Counted from the stretch's first letter, positions 33,356-42,630 are shown. The stretch is 64,000 bases of DNA from a bacterium (GCA_026708015.1 JAPOVT010000002.1:1-64000); one strand, 5' to 3'. Program-made: numbers and translations. The notes: a model not told the origin generated them from the letters alone.

Positions 33356-34663
33356 CTAGAGATTCGCAATCTCGTGTTCGATGCGGGATTCGATGTAGGC
33401 GCGGGCGTTGGCTATGCGGGTGGGGAGGTGCATTGAGGGGAAGAGGCCGTCGGAGGGCTTGTAGCTCTTGAGGATCTGCTTGGCGATGGTGTCTTTGTGG
33501 ACCTCGGTGGGACCGTCGGCGATGCCCATGACCGGGCCGGACAGCCACATGGAGGTGAGGGGCATGAGATTGGACACGCCCAGTGAGCCGTGGGCGTGCA
33601 TGGCCCGGTACACCACGTCGATCAGCACCTTGGGGGTGGCCACCTTGACGCCGGCGATGTGCTGGCGGACCTTGGCGTAGTCGCCCTCGTTGTCGATCAG
33701 CCAGGCGGTGTGGAGCACCTGGAGGCGGAACTGCTGGATCTGGATCCAAGAGTCGGCGATCCAATGCTGGATGGACTGCTTCTCGCCAATCAGTGAGCCC
33801 TTGGTCTCCCGGGACAGCACCCGCTCGCACATCATGTCGAGGGCCCGCTGGGCCACCCCCACCGAGCGCATGCCGTGATGGACCCGGCCGCCGCCGAGGC
33901 GGGTCTGGGCGATCTTGAAGCCCGACCCCTCGTCGCCCAGCAGGTTCTCGGCCGGCACCCGCACGTCGTTGAAGCGGAGGTAAGCGTGGTCGCCATCTTC
34001 GAGGTCCTCGGTGCCCAGGCCCACGTTGGCCACCACCTCGATGCCGGGGGTGTCGGTGGGCACCAGCATCATCGACGAGCCCCGGTACACCGACACGTCG
34101 GGGTTGGTGATGAGCATGACGATCATGAACCGGGCGTACTTGAAGTTGGAGGCGAACCACTTCTCGCCGTTGATCACCCATTCGTCGCCGTCGCGGTGGG
34201 CCCTACAGGTGAAGTAGTTGGGGTCGGAGCCACCCTGGGGCTCGGTCATGGCGTAGGTGGAGGAGATTTTGCCATCGAGCAGCGGCTGGAGGTAGAGCTC
34301 CTTCTGCTCGTCGGTGCCGTAGTGGGCGATGATCTCGGCGTTGCCCGAGTCGGGGGCCTGGCAGCCGAACACCACCTGGGCCCACAGCGCCCGGCCCAGG
34401 ATCTCGTTCATCAGGGCCAGCTTCACCTGGCCGTAACCGAGGCCGCCGAGATGGGGGCCCATGTGGCAGGCCCACAGACTGTTGTCTTGCACCTGCTTCT
34501 GAAGGGGCGCTATCAGGGCATTGGCCGTTTCGTTGGTGCGGTCGAAGGGGTTGACCTCGCCCCGGAAGTAGAGATCGATGGGCTCGATCTCCTCGGTGAC
34601 GAAAGTGTCCATCCAGTCGAGCTTCTCTTGGAATTCGGGTTCGACCGAAAAATCGATGGCCAT
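33356..34663 (-). CDS. Acyl-CoA dehydrogenase
   Basis: 435 residues. FAD/acyl-CoA dehydrogenase blocks: YAMTEPQGGSDPNYFTCRA (FAD loop), DEWVINGEKWFASN, RFNDVRVPAENLLGDEGSGF and a C-terminal helical bundle with VHKDTIAKQILK. It resembles the ACAD11-like branch, which acts on long or unusual acyl-CoAs. Divergent from a P450 by 42 bp, with which it likely shares a control region. Confidence 0.9.
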   Translation of the reverse strand: MAIDFSVEPEFQEKLDWMDTFVTEEIEPIDLYFRGEVNPFDRTNETANALIAPLQKQVQDNSLWACHMGPHLGGLGYGQVKLALMNEILGRALWAQVVFGCQAPDSGNAEIIAHYGTDEQKELYLQPLLDGKISSTYAMTEPQGGSDPNYFTCRAHRDGDEWVINGEKWFASNFKYARFMIVMLITNPDVSVYRGSSMMLVPTDTPGIEVVANVGLGTEDLEDGDHAYLRFNDVRVPAENLLGDEGSGFKIAQTRLGGGRVHHGMRSVGVAQRALDMMCERVLSRETKGSLIGEKQSIQHWIADSWIQIQQFRLQVLHTAWLIDNEGDYAKVRQHIAGVKVATPKVLIDVVYRAMHAHGSLGVSNLMPLTSMWLSGPVMGIADGPTEVHKDTIAKQILKSYKPSDGLFPSMHLPTRIANARAYIESRIEHEIANL

Positions 34664-34691
34664 GGGATTACCGCACTCTCTGGGTTGGATT

Positions 34692-34705
34692 TACAGTGGT
34701 TCAAT
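34692..34705 (+). promoter_or_regulatory. Possible -10 of a leaderless P450 transcript
   Basis: TACAGT at 34692-34697, 8 nt before the ATG at 34706, inside the 42-bp space between divergent genes. The spacing suits a leaderless transcript. No convincing -35 is visible. Confidence 0.35.
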
Positions 34706-35989
34706 ATGAAGTTCGAGATGACTCCGGGCGAGATTTTAGCGGCCGCCCGAGCCCCCGAACCCGGTGACGAAGGGTACGACCCGTTCGACGCCTTCGACCA
34801 AGCCCAAGGGGCCGAGCACTCCATCAACCCCTACGACGTGTACACCGAGCTGCTGTCCCAATGCCCGGTTCACCGGGGCAGCGTGTCGCAGATGCTGGGG
34901 GCGGTGAGCGTGAGCGACCTTATGGCCGGAGACCGGGACATCGTGAACGTGCTGTCGTACGACGGGGTGGAGGCGGTGCTGCGGGACGGGGCCACGTTCT
35001 CATCGGCGGGCTACGCCGAGTCGATGGGGCTGGTGATGGGCCACACCATCTTGGAGATGGACGAGCCCGAGCACGGGCGGTACCGCAAGCTGATCCAGCA
35101 GGCGTTCACCCGCCGGGAGATGGAGCGGTGGGAGCACGAGATCGTGAACCCGGTGCTGGACCACTACATCGACGCCTTTGTCGACCGGGGGCGGGCCGAC
35201 CTGGTACACGAGCTGATGTTCGTGTTCCCGGTACACGTGATCGCCATCGCGCTGGGGCTGCCGGAGTCTGATCTGCCCGCCTTCTACCGCCGGGCGGTGG
35301 AGATCACGAACATGGCCTCTCAGATCGAGCGGGGGTTTGCCGCGTCGCAATGGCTGTACGACTACCTGGAGCCGGTGGTGGAAAATCGGCGGGCCGAACC
35401 GCAGGAGGACCTGATCAGCTTGTTGGCCCACGCCGAGCTGGACGGGCAGCGGCTCACCAACGACGAGATCATCGCCTTCTGCCGGTTGCTCCTGCCGGCG
35501 GGGGCGGAGACCACTTACAGGGCGGCCAGCAACATGATGGTGGGGTTGCTCTCGAATCCGGACCAGTTAGACGCAGTGCGGGCCGACCGGTCGCTGGTGA
35601 CCGCCGCGGTGGAGGAAGCGCTGCGGTGGGAGGCGCCCCTGACCGGAATTTCCCGCACCGCGACGGCCGATGCAGTGGTGGACGGCATCGAAGTTCGGGC
35701 GGGGACGGCGGTGAACACCTCCCTGGGCTCGGCCAACCACGACCCCTCCCGCTGGGACGACCCCGAGGTGTTCGACATCTTCCGCCAGCCCAAATCGCAC
35801 ATTGCCTTCGCCACTGGGCCGCACCTGTGCCTGGGCATCCACCTGGCCCGGATGGAGATGCGGGCGGTGCTGGAGCACCTGCTCGACCGTCTCCCCGGCC
35901 TGCGCCTCGACCCCGACGCCGAGCCTCCCAATATCGCCGGCCTGGCCTTCCGCGCCCCCGCTACCCTCTCGGTGCTGTGGGAGGTTTGA
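34706..35989 (+). CDS. Cytochrome P450
   Basis: 427 residues from ATG 34706 (a second ATG is four codons on). Haem loop IAFATGPHLCLGIHLARME gives Cys375; I-helix LLPAGAETTYRAASN; ExxR EEALR. The start region (MTPGEILAAARAPEPGDEG) is acidic. Soluble bacterial class I P450, oriented away from the acyl-CoA dehydrogenase and ending 4 nt from the convergent kinase-like gene. Confidence 0.92.
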   Translation: MKFEMTPGEILAAARAPEPGDEGYDPFDAFDQAQGAEHSINPYDVYTELLSQCPVHRGSVSQMLGAVSVSDLMAGDRDIVNVLSYDGVEAVLRDGATFSSAGYAESMGLVMGHTILEMDEPEHGRYRKLIQQAFTRREMERWEHEIVNPVLDHYIDAFVDRGRADLVHELMFVFPVHVIAIALGLPESDLPAFYRRAVEITNMASQIERGFAASQWLYDYLEPVVENRRAEPQEDLISLLAHAELDGQRLTNDEIIAFCRLLLPAGAETTYRAASNMMVGLLSNPDQLDAVRADRSLVTAAVEEALRWEAPLTGISRTATADAVVDGIEVRAGTAVNTSLGSANHDPSRWDDPEVFDIFRQPKSHIAFATGPHLCLGIHLARMEMRAVLEHLLDRLPGLRLDPDAEPPNIAGLAFRAPATLSVLWEV

Positions 35990-35993
35990 GCCG

Positions 35994-37103
35994 CTAGAGC
36001 TTGGTGGTTTGGGCCAAGGCGGCGGCGTCTCGGGCTAGGTCGAGGACGACGCGGCCGAAGGCCTCCATGCGGGGGTTGTCGGCCCCGCCGGCTACGAAGC
36101 GGGCGTAGCCGCCCTCGAGCACGATGGCCAGCTTGAAGCGGGCCAGGATCACGTAGTAGTCGATCTCTTCCACGTCGCGGCCCGACATGGTGGCATAGCG
36201 GTCCAGCAGCTCGTCGCGGAAGGGCAGACCCTCGTAGTCGACGTAGCCCACCGAGGGGCGGCTGGCCTCGTCCTCGGGCCAGTTCATCACCACCCAGGCC
36301 AGGTCGAGCAGCGGGTCGCCCACGGTGCCCATCTCCCAGTCGACGACGGCGGCCATACGGGCGGGGGCGCCGTGGTGGAACATCACATTGGCGAACTGGT
36401 AGTCGCCGTGCATGATGCCGGGCGTATAGCTGCGGGGAGTGCGGCCTCGGAGCCAGTCGCCGGCGGTATCGAGGCCGGGGATGTCGCGGAACTTGAACCG
36501 GTCGAGGTGGGCGTACCAGCGGTCGACCTGGCGCTCGTGGAAGCCGTCGGGGCGGCCCAGTCCCTCGAGCCCGTTGGCCTGCCAGTCGACCTTGGACAAC
36601 CGGGCGATGGCGTCGACCAGCTCATAGGCCAGGGCAGGACGGGCGTCCATGTCGGAGGCGAACGGCTCGGGCCAGCCGGGCTCACTGATGGGCGACCAGC
36701 CGTCGACGAAATCCATGAGGTAGAAGGCCGCTCCGATGATGCTGGTGTCGTCGGTGCCGCCCGCGGCCCGAGCGTGGGGGACGTCGGTGTCGGCCAACGC
36801 GGAGAGAATGCGGTACTCCCGCATCATGGTCTCGTTGCGGCCCTCGGGAACCTTGCGGGGCGGTCGCCGCAGGGCCCAGCGGTGCTCACCCCGGCATACC
36901 TCGAAGATCTCGTTGGAGGCGCCGCCGGAGATGAACCGGCTGGTGACGGGCTCGCACTGGCCGGGGAGGCCTTGGGCGTCCATCCACTCCCCCAGGGCGA
37001 CGGGCTCGATCAGGCCTTTGGTGCGCTCGGCCTCGGAGGCCTCGTCGGTGTCGGTGCGCGAGAAGACGCTGGAATCCGTGGCTGACTCGGCTTGTTCGCT
37101 CAT
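35994..37103 (-). CDS. APH-family phosphotransferase (ACAD10-kinase-like)
   Basis: 369 residues. Choline/aminoglycoside kinase fold: RFISGGASNEIFEV (nucleotide loop), MMREYRIL, YLMDFVDGW, the catalytic IMHGDYQFANVMF and VVDWEMGTVGDPLLDLAW. Relatives in actinobacteria and the N-terminal half of mammalian ACAD10/11 phosphorylate 4-hydroxy acids before dehydration, which fits the acyl-CoA genes here. Its ATG overlaps the stop of a residual amidohydrolase 3' end (ATGA), so a remnant supplies the upstream junction. Last gene of the long minus-strand run. Confidence 0.85.
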   Translation of the reverse strand: MSEQAESATDSSVFSRTDTDEASEAERTKGLIEPVALGEWMDAQGLPGQCEPVTSRFISGGASNEIFEVCRGEHRWALRRPPRKVPEGRNETMMREYRILSALADTDVPHARAAGGTDDTSIIGAAFYLMDFVDGWSPISEPGWPEPFASDMDARPALAYELVDAIARLSKVDWQANGLEGLGRPDGFHERQVDRWYAHLDRFKFRDIPGLDTAGDWLRGRTPRSYTPGIMHGDYQFANVMFHHGAPARMAAVVDWEMGTVGDPLLDLAWVVMNWPEDEASRPSVGYVDYEGLPFRDELLDRYATMSGRDVEEIDYYVILARFKLAIVLEGGYARFVAGGADNPRMEAFGRVVLDLARDAAALAQTTKL

Positions 37104-37138
37104 GCGGCAGGGCGAAGGGTGAGAAGCTCTTTGAGGTT
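37100..37138 (-). repeat. Residual 3' end of an amidohydrolase gene
   Basis: Thirteen codons reading NLKELLTLRPAA and TGA, two bases after the stop of the real gene, which ends with the same residues at 37141-37179. The two differ at eight bases, all synonymous. The remnant's TGA overlaps the ATG of the next gene. Confidence 0.85.
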
Positions 37139-37140
37139 AG

Positions 37141-38325
37141 TCATGCTGCTGGCCTCAAAGTGAGAAGCTCTTTGAGATTTTCAGACATGACCTTGCGCTG
37201 GCCTTCGGGGCTTTGGTCTTCGACTTCCTTGAAGAAGTCAAGGGGTTGGGCGAGTCCTTCGGGGTGGGGGAAGTCGGATCCGAACAGCACCCGGTCGATG
37301 CCGATGTCGTCGATGAGGCCGGAGATGTCCTCCTCATAGAACGGGCTCACCGAGATGTGGCGACGGAAGGTCTCCACTGGGTCTTCGCCAAACTCCTGGG
37401 GCATCTTGCCGTAGGCCTGGGACAGCTCCGACAACAGCGGGGCCACCCAGGTGGAGCCGTTCTCAATGCAGGCCACCCGCACGTCGGGATGGCGCTCGAA
37501 CAAGCCGTGGCAGATCATCGCCGCGATGGTGTCGAAGATGGGCCGGCCGTGGCTGATAACCGTGCGGAAGGCGGCGGGCTTGAACGGCAGGAACTCGTCG
37601 CGGCCGCCCTCCCAGTCGCTGGCGTAGGTGTCATAGCCGGAGTCGGAGGCATGGCAGGTGACCAGGATCCCGGTTTGCTCCACCGCATTCCAGAAGTCGT
37701 CGAACTCGGGCAGTCCCATAGAGCGGGAGCCCCGCACAGCGGGTACCGGGGCGGGGCGGATCAGCACGGCCCGAGCCCCGTTGTCCACGGCCCACTCCAG
37801 CTCTTCGATGGCCCGGCGGGGGTCGGGCAGGGTGATGATCGGGGTGGGGAAGATGCGGTCGTGGTAGTTGAACGTCCATTCGTCCAGCATCCAGCGGTTG
37901 AAGGCGGTTATGGCGGCGTGGGTGAGCTCGATGTCGTCCTTCATCCGCTCTTCGAGCAATGAGGCCAGGGTGGGGAACAGCAGCGTGGCGTACACCCCCT
38001 GCTCGTCGAGCAGCTTGACTCGGTCGTCGGGGTGGCGGAAGGCGGGAAGACAGCGGATGGGTCTGCCGGAGAACTGGCGCAGGGTCTTGCCTTCGGGGTT
38101 GTTGCCCCGGTGGTACTCCTCCCAGGCGCCAGGAGGGGCGACCACCTCGAAGGTGGGATTGGGGATGTACTCGCTGATCTTGTTGTTGATGGCGATCTTG
38201 GTGCGGCCCTCGATGTCCACGTACCGGATGGCGCTGCTATAGCGCTCGGGCAGGTGGCGGGTGAAGGCGTCGATGGGCTCGTAGAGGTGATTGTCGGCGT
38301 CGTAGGCGTGATAGTCGAGGGTCAT
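37141..38325 (-). CDS. Amidohydrolase family 2 (TIM-barrel) hydrolase/decarboxylase
   Basis: 394 residues from ATG 38325, with GGAGG upstream and an ATGA overlap with the gene before. Amidohydrolase_2/ACMSD-like fold: YDADNHLYEPIDAFTRHLP (DxDxH variant of the metal motif), KISEYIPNP, TCHASDSGY, IENGSTWVAPLL and LFGSDFPHPEG with the terminal metal Asp. Such enzymes hydrolyse or decarboxylate carboxylic acids using a metal. It is a paralogue of the protein at 59474, which shares nearly all of these blocks. A 13-codon duplicate of its own 3' end lies just downstream. Confidence 0.88.
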   Translation of the reverse strand: MTLDYHAYDADNHLYEPIDAFTRHLPERYSSAIRYVDIEGRTKIAINNKISEYIPNPTFEVVAPPGAWEEYHRGNNPEGKTLRQFSGRPIRCLPAFRHPDDRVKLLDEQGVYATLLFPTLASLLEERMKDDIELTHAAITAFNRWMLDEWTFNYHDRIFPTPIITLPDPRRAIEELEWAVDNGARAVLIRPAPVPAVRGSRSMGLPEFDDFWNAVEQTGILVTCHASDSGYDTYASDWEGGRDEFLPFKPAAFRTVISHGRPIFDTIAAMICHGLFERHPDVRVACIENGSTWVAPLLSELSQAYGKMPQEFGEDPVETFRRHISVSPFYEEDISGLIDDIGIDRVLFGSDFPHPEGLAQPLDFFKEVEDQSPEGQRKVMSENLKELLTLRPAA

Positions 38326-39263
38326 GGCTCCTCCGGGGAGAGGATTTCGGGGGTTGATTCGGTGACGAGGACCGTGTCGCGAGCATATTCCTCGCCGGTG
38401 TGGGCGCTCACGCTGAGCACCATGTGTTCTTCGAGGACTTCGCTTGCTCCGTAGCGGGCGTTGATGACCGGGGGCTCGAATCCCATGCCGCTTCCTCGCA
38501 CCAGCCATTCGCCGTCGGGGGCGGCTCGGCGGAGGTCTTGGCCGGTGGCGCCGGGAACGCATGCCGCGATGAGAGCGGCGTGGGGGCGGGCGGCAGGCGA
38601 GGCGGCGCTGGCGGTGCGGCCTAGGCCGCCCTCGTAGTGGGAGCGCAGGCAGCTGAAATCGACGATGTTGCCCTCGACCAGGGGCTCGGCGGCGGGAGTG
38701 GACGATCCGGCCAGGGCCATGGCCTCCACCCCGGCGCCCAGGCGCTGGGCATCGGTGCCGGAGTGGGTGAGGGCGGCGGCTACGGCTCCGGCGGCCACGG
38801 AGCAGGCCGCCCGGATGGCATCGACCTCGGAGGGCATCTTGGTGCGGCGGGCCTGGAGCAAGACGTCGTCAACGGGGACGACATCGGCGTTGGGGGCCAC
38901 CGCGCTGAGCAGCCCCGCCATGCCCGGTGACCAGGCGTCGACCCCCACTCGCTGGGCGGTGGCCATGCCCGGGTTGGCGGCCAGGCGCTGGTAGATGATC
39001 GCCCCGTTCCAGGTGATGCCGTGGAGGTGGTCGATATCGATGTCGTCGGGGACGCCCTCGTCCCAGGTGGACAGCAGGAAGATCTCGCCGGTGGCGACAT
39101 TCAGGGTGCAGACCGGTCCGAACGGGCGGGTTCCGGCGGTCCAGAGCTGGTGGGCGCCGGTGATGTAGTTGATGTGGTCTTGTCGGCCGGCGACCAGCAT
39201 GTCGATGCCGGCGGCGGCCAGGGCTTCGACCGCTCGGGTCCGGCGCTGGAGGTGGAGGCTCAT
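38322..39263 (-). CDS. M24 (prolidase-like) protein lacking metal ligands
   Basis: 313 residues from ATG 39263. The N-terminal creatinase-type domain is intact (AAAGIDMLVAGRQDHINYITG, LLSTWDEGVPDD). The pita-bread domain is short, about 150 residues. Where active enzymes have D-x-G...S-D-x-T-R it reads NIVDFSCLRSHYEGGLGRT, and the later His and two Glu ligands cannot be placed. The tail, EYARDTVLVTESTPEILS, is typical of M24. It is therefore probably not a metallopeptidase; it may dimerise with the complete M24 protein encoded 34 bp upstream, or bind a substrate. The frame is clean, so it is not a recent pseudogene. Confidence 0.7.
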   Translation of the reverse strand: MSLHLQRRTRAVEALAAAGIDMLVAGRQDHINYITGAHQLWTAGTRPFGPVCTLNVATGEIFLLSTWDEGVPDDIDIDHLHGITWNGAIIYQRLAANPGMATAQRVGVDAWSPGMAGLLSAVAPNADVVPVDDVLLQARRTKMPSEVDAIRAACSVAAGAVAAALTHSGTDAQRLGAGVEAMALAGSSTPAAEPLVEGNIVDFSCLRSHYEGGLGRTASAASPAARPHAALIAACVPGATGQDLRRAAPDGEWLVRGSGMGFEPPVINARYGASEVLEEHMVLSVSAHTGEEYARDTVLVTESTPEILSPEEP

Positions 39264-39297
39264 GTCGGCACCTCGATGAGGGACGAAGAGTGATAAG

Positions 39298-40521
39298 TCA
39301 TCGCGGCACTTCGAAGGGGTCGTAGGGATGGCCGCCGCCCAGGGGGATCCAGCCGTTTTCGGTGACGGCCACGATCTCCTCGGCCCGGTAGCCGCCGGTG
39401 CCGTCCTCCCAGATGGCGGGCTCCAGCACCATGACCATGCCGGGCTCCAGGGTGTTGGCGGCGTCGAAGTCCGGGCCGTTGTCGGTGCCCAGGAAGGGCA
39501 TCTCGGCGCTCTCGATGCCCACCCCGTGAACGAGGTAGAAGTGGGGCATCCACGGGCGCTCGCCGTCGGGCTGGTGGGCGGCATCGGCCGCGGTGGCCGC
39601 GGCGCACACGTCGGCGAAGGTGGCGCCGGGGGAGATGGCGTCGTAGGAAGCGTCCATCACCGCCAGCCACCGCTCGAAGCAGCTCTGCTCGGCACCGGTG
39701 GGCGGGCGGCCGACCGTCCAGGTGCGGCCGAAGTCGGAGGCGTAGCCGTGGTAGTCGCTGCCGGCGTCTACCCAGATGAGGTCGCCCTCGGCGTAGACGG
39801 GGTCGCCCGACCAGGTGGGGAAGGCCAGATGCCTGGTGGTGGTGCGGGGGCCGTCGGCCATGCGCCGGGCCATGGGCTGGAAGATGACGTCGATCATGTT
39901 GGCGTCGATGCCCTCTTCCCGGAGGCGGCGGAGGAACACCGCGGCCAGCTCGCTGCGGCGCACGCCGGGGACCAGGGCTTCTTGCACGGTGGCCATGGCC
40001 CGGCTGGTGCGGGCTTGGGCCTGGTGGATGCAGGCCAGCTCGTCGACGGTCTTGCGGAGCTTGACCGCGCCCATGGTGTTGGCGGCGTCGGTGATCTCGG
40101 CGGCCGACAGCACGCCGGTGCGGCGCATGGCCCCGGTCATCAGATCGATGCCGACCCGCCCGCTGCGGGCGTGTTGGCCGAGAATGGCGTCGAGCTGGAC
40201 GCCGAGGTCGGCGGCCCCCTCGTCGATGTCGGGCCACACCGCCGGATGGGGATCGACGTCGAGGCCATCGGGATCGCCGCCCAGAAGGCAGGGCTGGGGG
40301 TGGTCGGCGAGCACCACGGCCACGGGACGGTTGGCCGAGGCGTGGGTGGCGTCGACGCCCTTGGGAAGGCAGTCGGTGGCATAGGCCACGTGAGGGGCGT
40401 GGAGCAGCACCAAGGCGTCGAGCCCGTCGACGGCCATCTGGAATTGCAGCTTGGCGTAGCGATCCCGCCGCAACCGCCCCACGTCGAGCTCCAACTCAGG
40501 GGCGGCGCTGGCGATGGGCAT
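39298..40521 (-). CDS. M24-family metallopeptidase/creatinase-like hydrolase
   Basis: 407 residues. A complete M24 fold: N-terminal creatinase domain (DALVLLHAPHVAYATDC), then metal ligands in WVDAGSDYHGYASDFGRTW (Asp, Asp), LVHGVGI (His), MVMVLEPAIWEDG (Glu) and RAEEIVAV (Glu). Substrates in the family include X-Pro dipeptides, creatine and dimethylsulfoniopropionate. Family alone does not decide the substrate. It sits in the acyl-CoA operon, 2 nt after the CoA-transferase. Confidence 0.85.
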   Translation of the reverse strand: MPIASAAPELELDVGRLRRDRYAKLQFQMAVDGLDALVLLHAPHVAYATDCLPKGVDATHASANRPVAVVLADHPQPCLLGGDPDGLDVDPHPAVWPDIDEGAADLGVQLDAILGQHARSGRVGIDLMTGAMRRTGVLSAAEITDAANTMGAVKLRKTVDELACIHQAQARTSRAMATVQEALVPGVRRSELAAVFLRRLREEGIDANMIDVIFQPMARRMADGPRTTTRHLAFPTWSGDPVYAEGDLIWVDAGSDYHGYASDFGRTWTVGRPPTGAEQSCFERWLAVMDASYDAISPGATFADVCAAATAADAAHQPDGERPWMPHFYLVHGVGIESAEMPFLGTDNGPDFDAANTLEPGMVMVLEPAIWEDGTGGYRAEEIVAVTENGWIPLGGGHPYDPFEVPR

Positions 40522-40523
40522 GG

Positions 40524-41756
40524 TCAGATGATGCCGTCGGCTCGCAGGGAGGCCAACTCATCGGGGGTGGGGTTGCACAGCTCGGTGAGCACTTCGTCGG
40601 TGTGCTGGCCGAGGCGGGGGGCACCGGCAGGGACGGGCGGGGGCTGGCCGTCGAAGCGGGGGAAGGGGGCTTGTTGGGGCAGGGAGCCGACCACCGGGTC
40701 GTCGATGGCAACGAGGTCGCCGCGGGCGATGACGTGGGGATCGTTGGCGATGTCGGCGGCGTCGTAGGCGGTAGCCGCCGGCACATTGTGGGCCACACAG
40801 CGGGCTTCGATGTCGGCGGCATCAAGCTGGGCGGTCCAGTCGCTCACGATCTGGTTGATCTCGCCGCCGTTGGCGACTCGGGCGCTGGTGGTGGCGAATT
40901 TTGGATCCTCTACCAGCTCGGGACGGCCCATGGCCGCGCACAGGCGGGCGAAATTGGCCTGTGTGGCCGCGGTGATGCACACCCAACGGCCGTCGCGGCT
41001 GGGGTAGTTGTTGATCGGAGCCGAGTGGTCGACCCGGTTGCCGACGCGGTTTCGCACTAGGCCGAGGTGGTGGTAGGCAGCGTGGGTCCACTCCATGATG
41101 CGCAACACCGAGCCGTACAGGTAGGCGTCGATCACCCCACCTTCCCCGCTACCGCCGATGTCGCGGTCGTACAACAGGGCGGTGGCAGCCTGGGCGGCGA
41201 ACACCCCGGTGAGGTAGTCGGCGACGGTGACGCCGGGTCGGACAGGGGCACGGCCGGACTCGCCGGTGAGGTGCAGCAGGCCGCCGAAGGCCACGCCGTT
41301 GCGGTCGAGACCGGGGAGCAGCGACTTGGGGCCGTCCTGGCCGTATCCGCTGATGCGCACGGTGACCAGGCGGTGGGGCAGCACCTCGGGGTGGATGTTC
41401 CAGCGCTCCAGGGTGCCGGGGCGGAAGTTCTCGCACAACACGTCGGCGTGGGCGGCGAGCTGGTGGAACAGCTCCTGGCCCCGGGGCTGGCGCAGATCGA
41501 GGGTGACCGATTTGCGGCCCCGGCCCTCCACGGCCCAGAACAGCGAGTAGGGGTGGTCGCTCCCCTCCCCTGGCTCCCCCTCCCCGTCCTCGCCGGGGTT
41601 GGCGTAGGGACCGAGAGTGCGCAGGGGATCGCCGGTGCCGGGCTGTTCGATCTTGATGACCTCGGCGCCTTGCTCGCCGAGGATGCCGGCGCAGAACGGG
41701 GCGGCGATCCGGGTGCCCACGTCAAGCACCCGCAGACCGGCCAGCGGCTTACGCAT
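40524..41756 (-). CDS. CaiB/BaiF-type CoA-transferase
   Basis: 410 residues. Family III CoA-transferase blocks: PLAGLRVLDVGTRIAAP, GEQGAEVIKIEQPGTGDPLR, GRGRKSVTLDLRQPRG, VLCENFRPGTLERW and RISGYGQDGP. The Arg/Asn-containing ENFRPG loop and Gly-rich GYGQDGP are characteristic. It lies between an enoyl-CoA hydratase and two M24 genes in one operon. Acyl donor and acceptor are unknown. Confidence 0.9.
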   Translation of the reverse strand: MRKPLAGLRVLDVGTRIAAPFCAGILGEQGAEVIKIEQPGTGDPLRTLGPYANPGEDGEGEPGEGSDHPYSLFWAVEGRGRKSVTLDLRQPRGQELFHQLAAHADVLCENFRPGTLERWNIHPEVLPHRLVTVRISGYGQDGPKSLLPGLDRNGVAFGGLLHLTGESGRAPVRPGVTVADYLTGVFAAQAATALLYDRDIGGSGEGGVIDAYLYGSVLRIMEWTHAAYHHLGLVRNRVGNRVDHSAPINNYPSRDGRWVCITAATQANFARLCAAMGRPELVEDPKFATTSARVANGGEINQIVSDWTAQLDAADIEARCVAHNVPAATAYDAADIANDPHVIARGDLVAIDDPVVGSLPQQAPFPRFDGQPPPVPAGAPRLGQHTDEVLTELCNPTPDELASLRADGII

Positions 41757-41788
41757 TCCGGTGCCCGTTCATTGGAACTGAGGGCGAC

Positions 41789-42622
41789 TTAGCCATCCCG
41801 GTGCTCGGCGAAGACTTCCTTCATCGACGACTTCTGCATGCGCCGGTCCAGCGCGCCTAGAGCGGTGTCGGTGTTGTGCATCCAGTGATGGGCCATGAAG
41901 TGGTAGTCCCAGGAGTCCCTCTGGCCCATGAACTCCAGCGTCTTGTTGATAGACCGCTTCACCACCGCAGCGGTGGCCGGGGGGACTTGGGCGATGGCCT
42001 CGGCCATCTCGTACACGACAGCGGTCAGGTCGTCACGGGGCACCACCCGGTTGACCATGCCCAGGCGCTCGGCGTCGGCGGCGGAAATGGTCTGGGCGGT
42101 GAGCAGGAACTCCTTGGCCTTGCGGGGGGGCATCTCCCAGGGCTCGATGAGGATCTCCACCGCGGCGCCGGTCATGCGCAGCACCGGGTTCTGGAAGGAG
42201 GCGTCGTCGGAGGCCACGATCAGGTCGCACATGCAGGCCAGCATCACGCCGGCGGCGATGCACTTGCCGTGAACGGCGGCGATGGTGGGCTTGGGGAAGT
42301 CGCGGATGCGCAGGCACCGGTCGAAGTACATGGTCTTCTCGTGGTGGAACTTGCCCTCGGGGGTGGCCCGCATCTGCCTCCACTTGTCGGGCTCCACATC
42401 GCCCACCAGGGCCTTCAGATCATGGCCGGCGGAGAAGTGGCGGCCATTGGCGGCCATCACCACCACCCGCACCTCGTCGTCGGCCTCGGCCAGGTCGAAA
42501 GCGGCGTCGAGCTCGTCGATGAGCTGGGTGTCCTGGGCGTTGGCCACATCAGGCCGGTTCAAGGTGATGGTGGCCACAGCCTCGTCGACCCTGTATTCGA
42601 TGGTGTCGAAATCGGTGCTCAT
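41789..42622 (-). CDS. Enoyl-CoA hydratase/isomerase family protein
   Basis: 277 residues. Crotonase blocks: IEYRVDEAVATITLNRP, ANGRHFSAGHDLKAL (oxyanion hole), GKCIAAGVMLACMCDLIVASDD and NPVLRMTGAAVE. The second catalytic Glu of true hydratases is not evident in the last block, so isomerase or hydrolase activity is also possible. Eight nt separate it from the acyl-CoA dehydrogenase upstream, as expected of consecutive steps. Confidence 0.9.
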   Translation of the reverse strand: MSTDFDTIEYRVDEAVATITLNRPDVANAQDTQLIDELDAAFDLAEADDEVRVVVMAANGRHFSAGHDLKALVGDVEPDKWRQMRATPEGKFHHEKTMYFDRCLRIRDFPKPTIAAVHGKCIAAGVMLACMCDLIVASDDASFQNPVLRMTGAAVEILIEPWEMPPRKAKEFLLTAQTISAADAERLGMVNRVVPRDDLTAVVYEMAEAIAQVPPATAAVVKRSINKTLEFMGQRDSWDYHFMAHHWMHNTDTALGALDRRMQKSSMKEVFAEHRDG

Positions 42623-42630
42623 AAGAACTC

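Noticed and set aside
33875-34705. Upstream extension of the P450 frame at 34706
   Set aside because: It is antisense to the acyl-CoA dehydrogenase and the P450 domain starts only after 34706.
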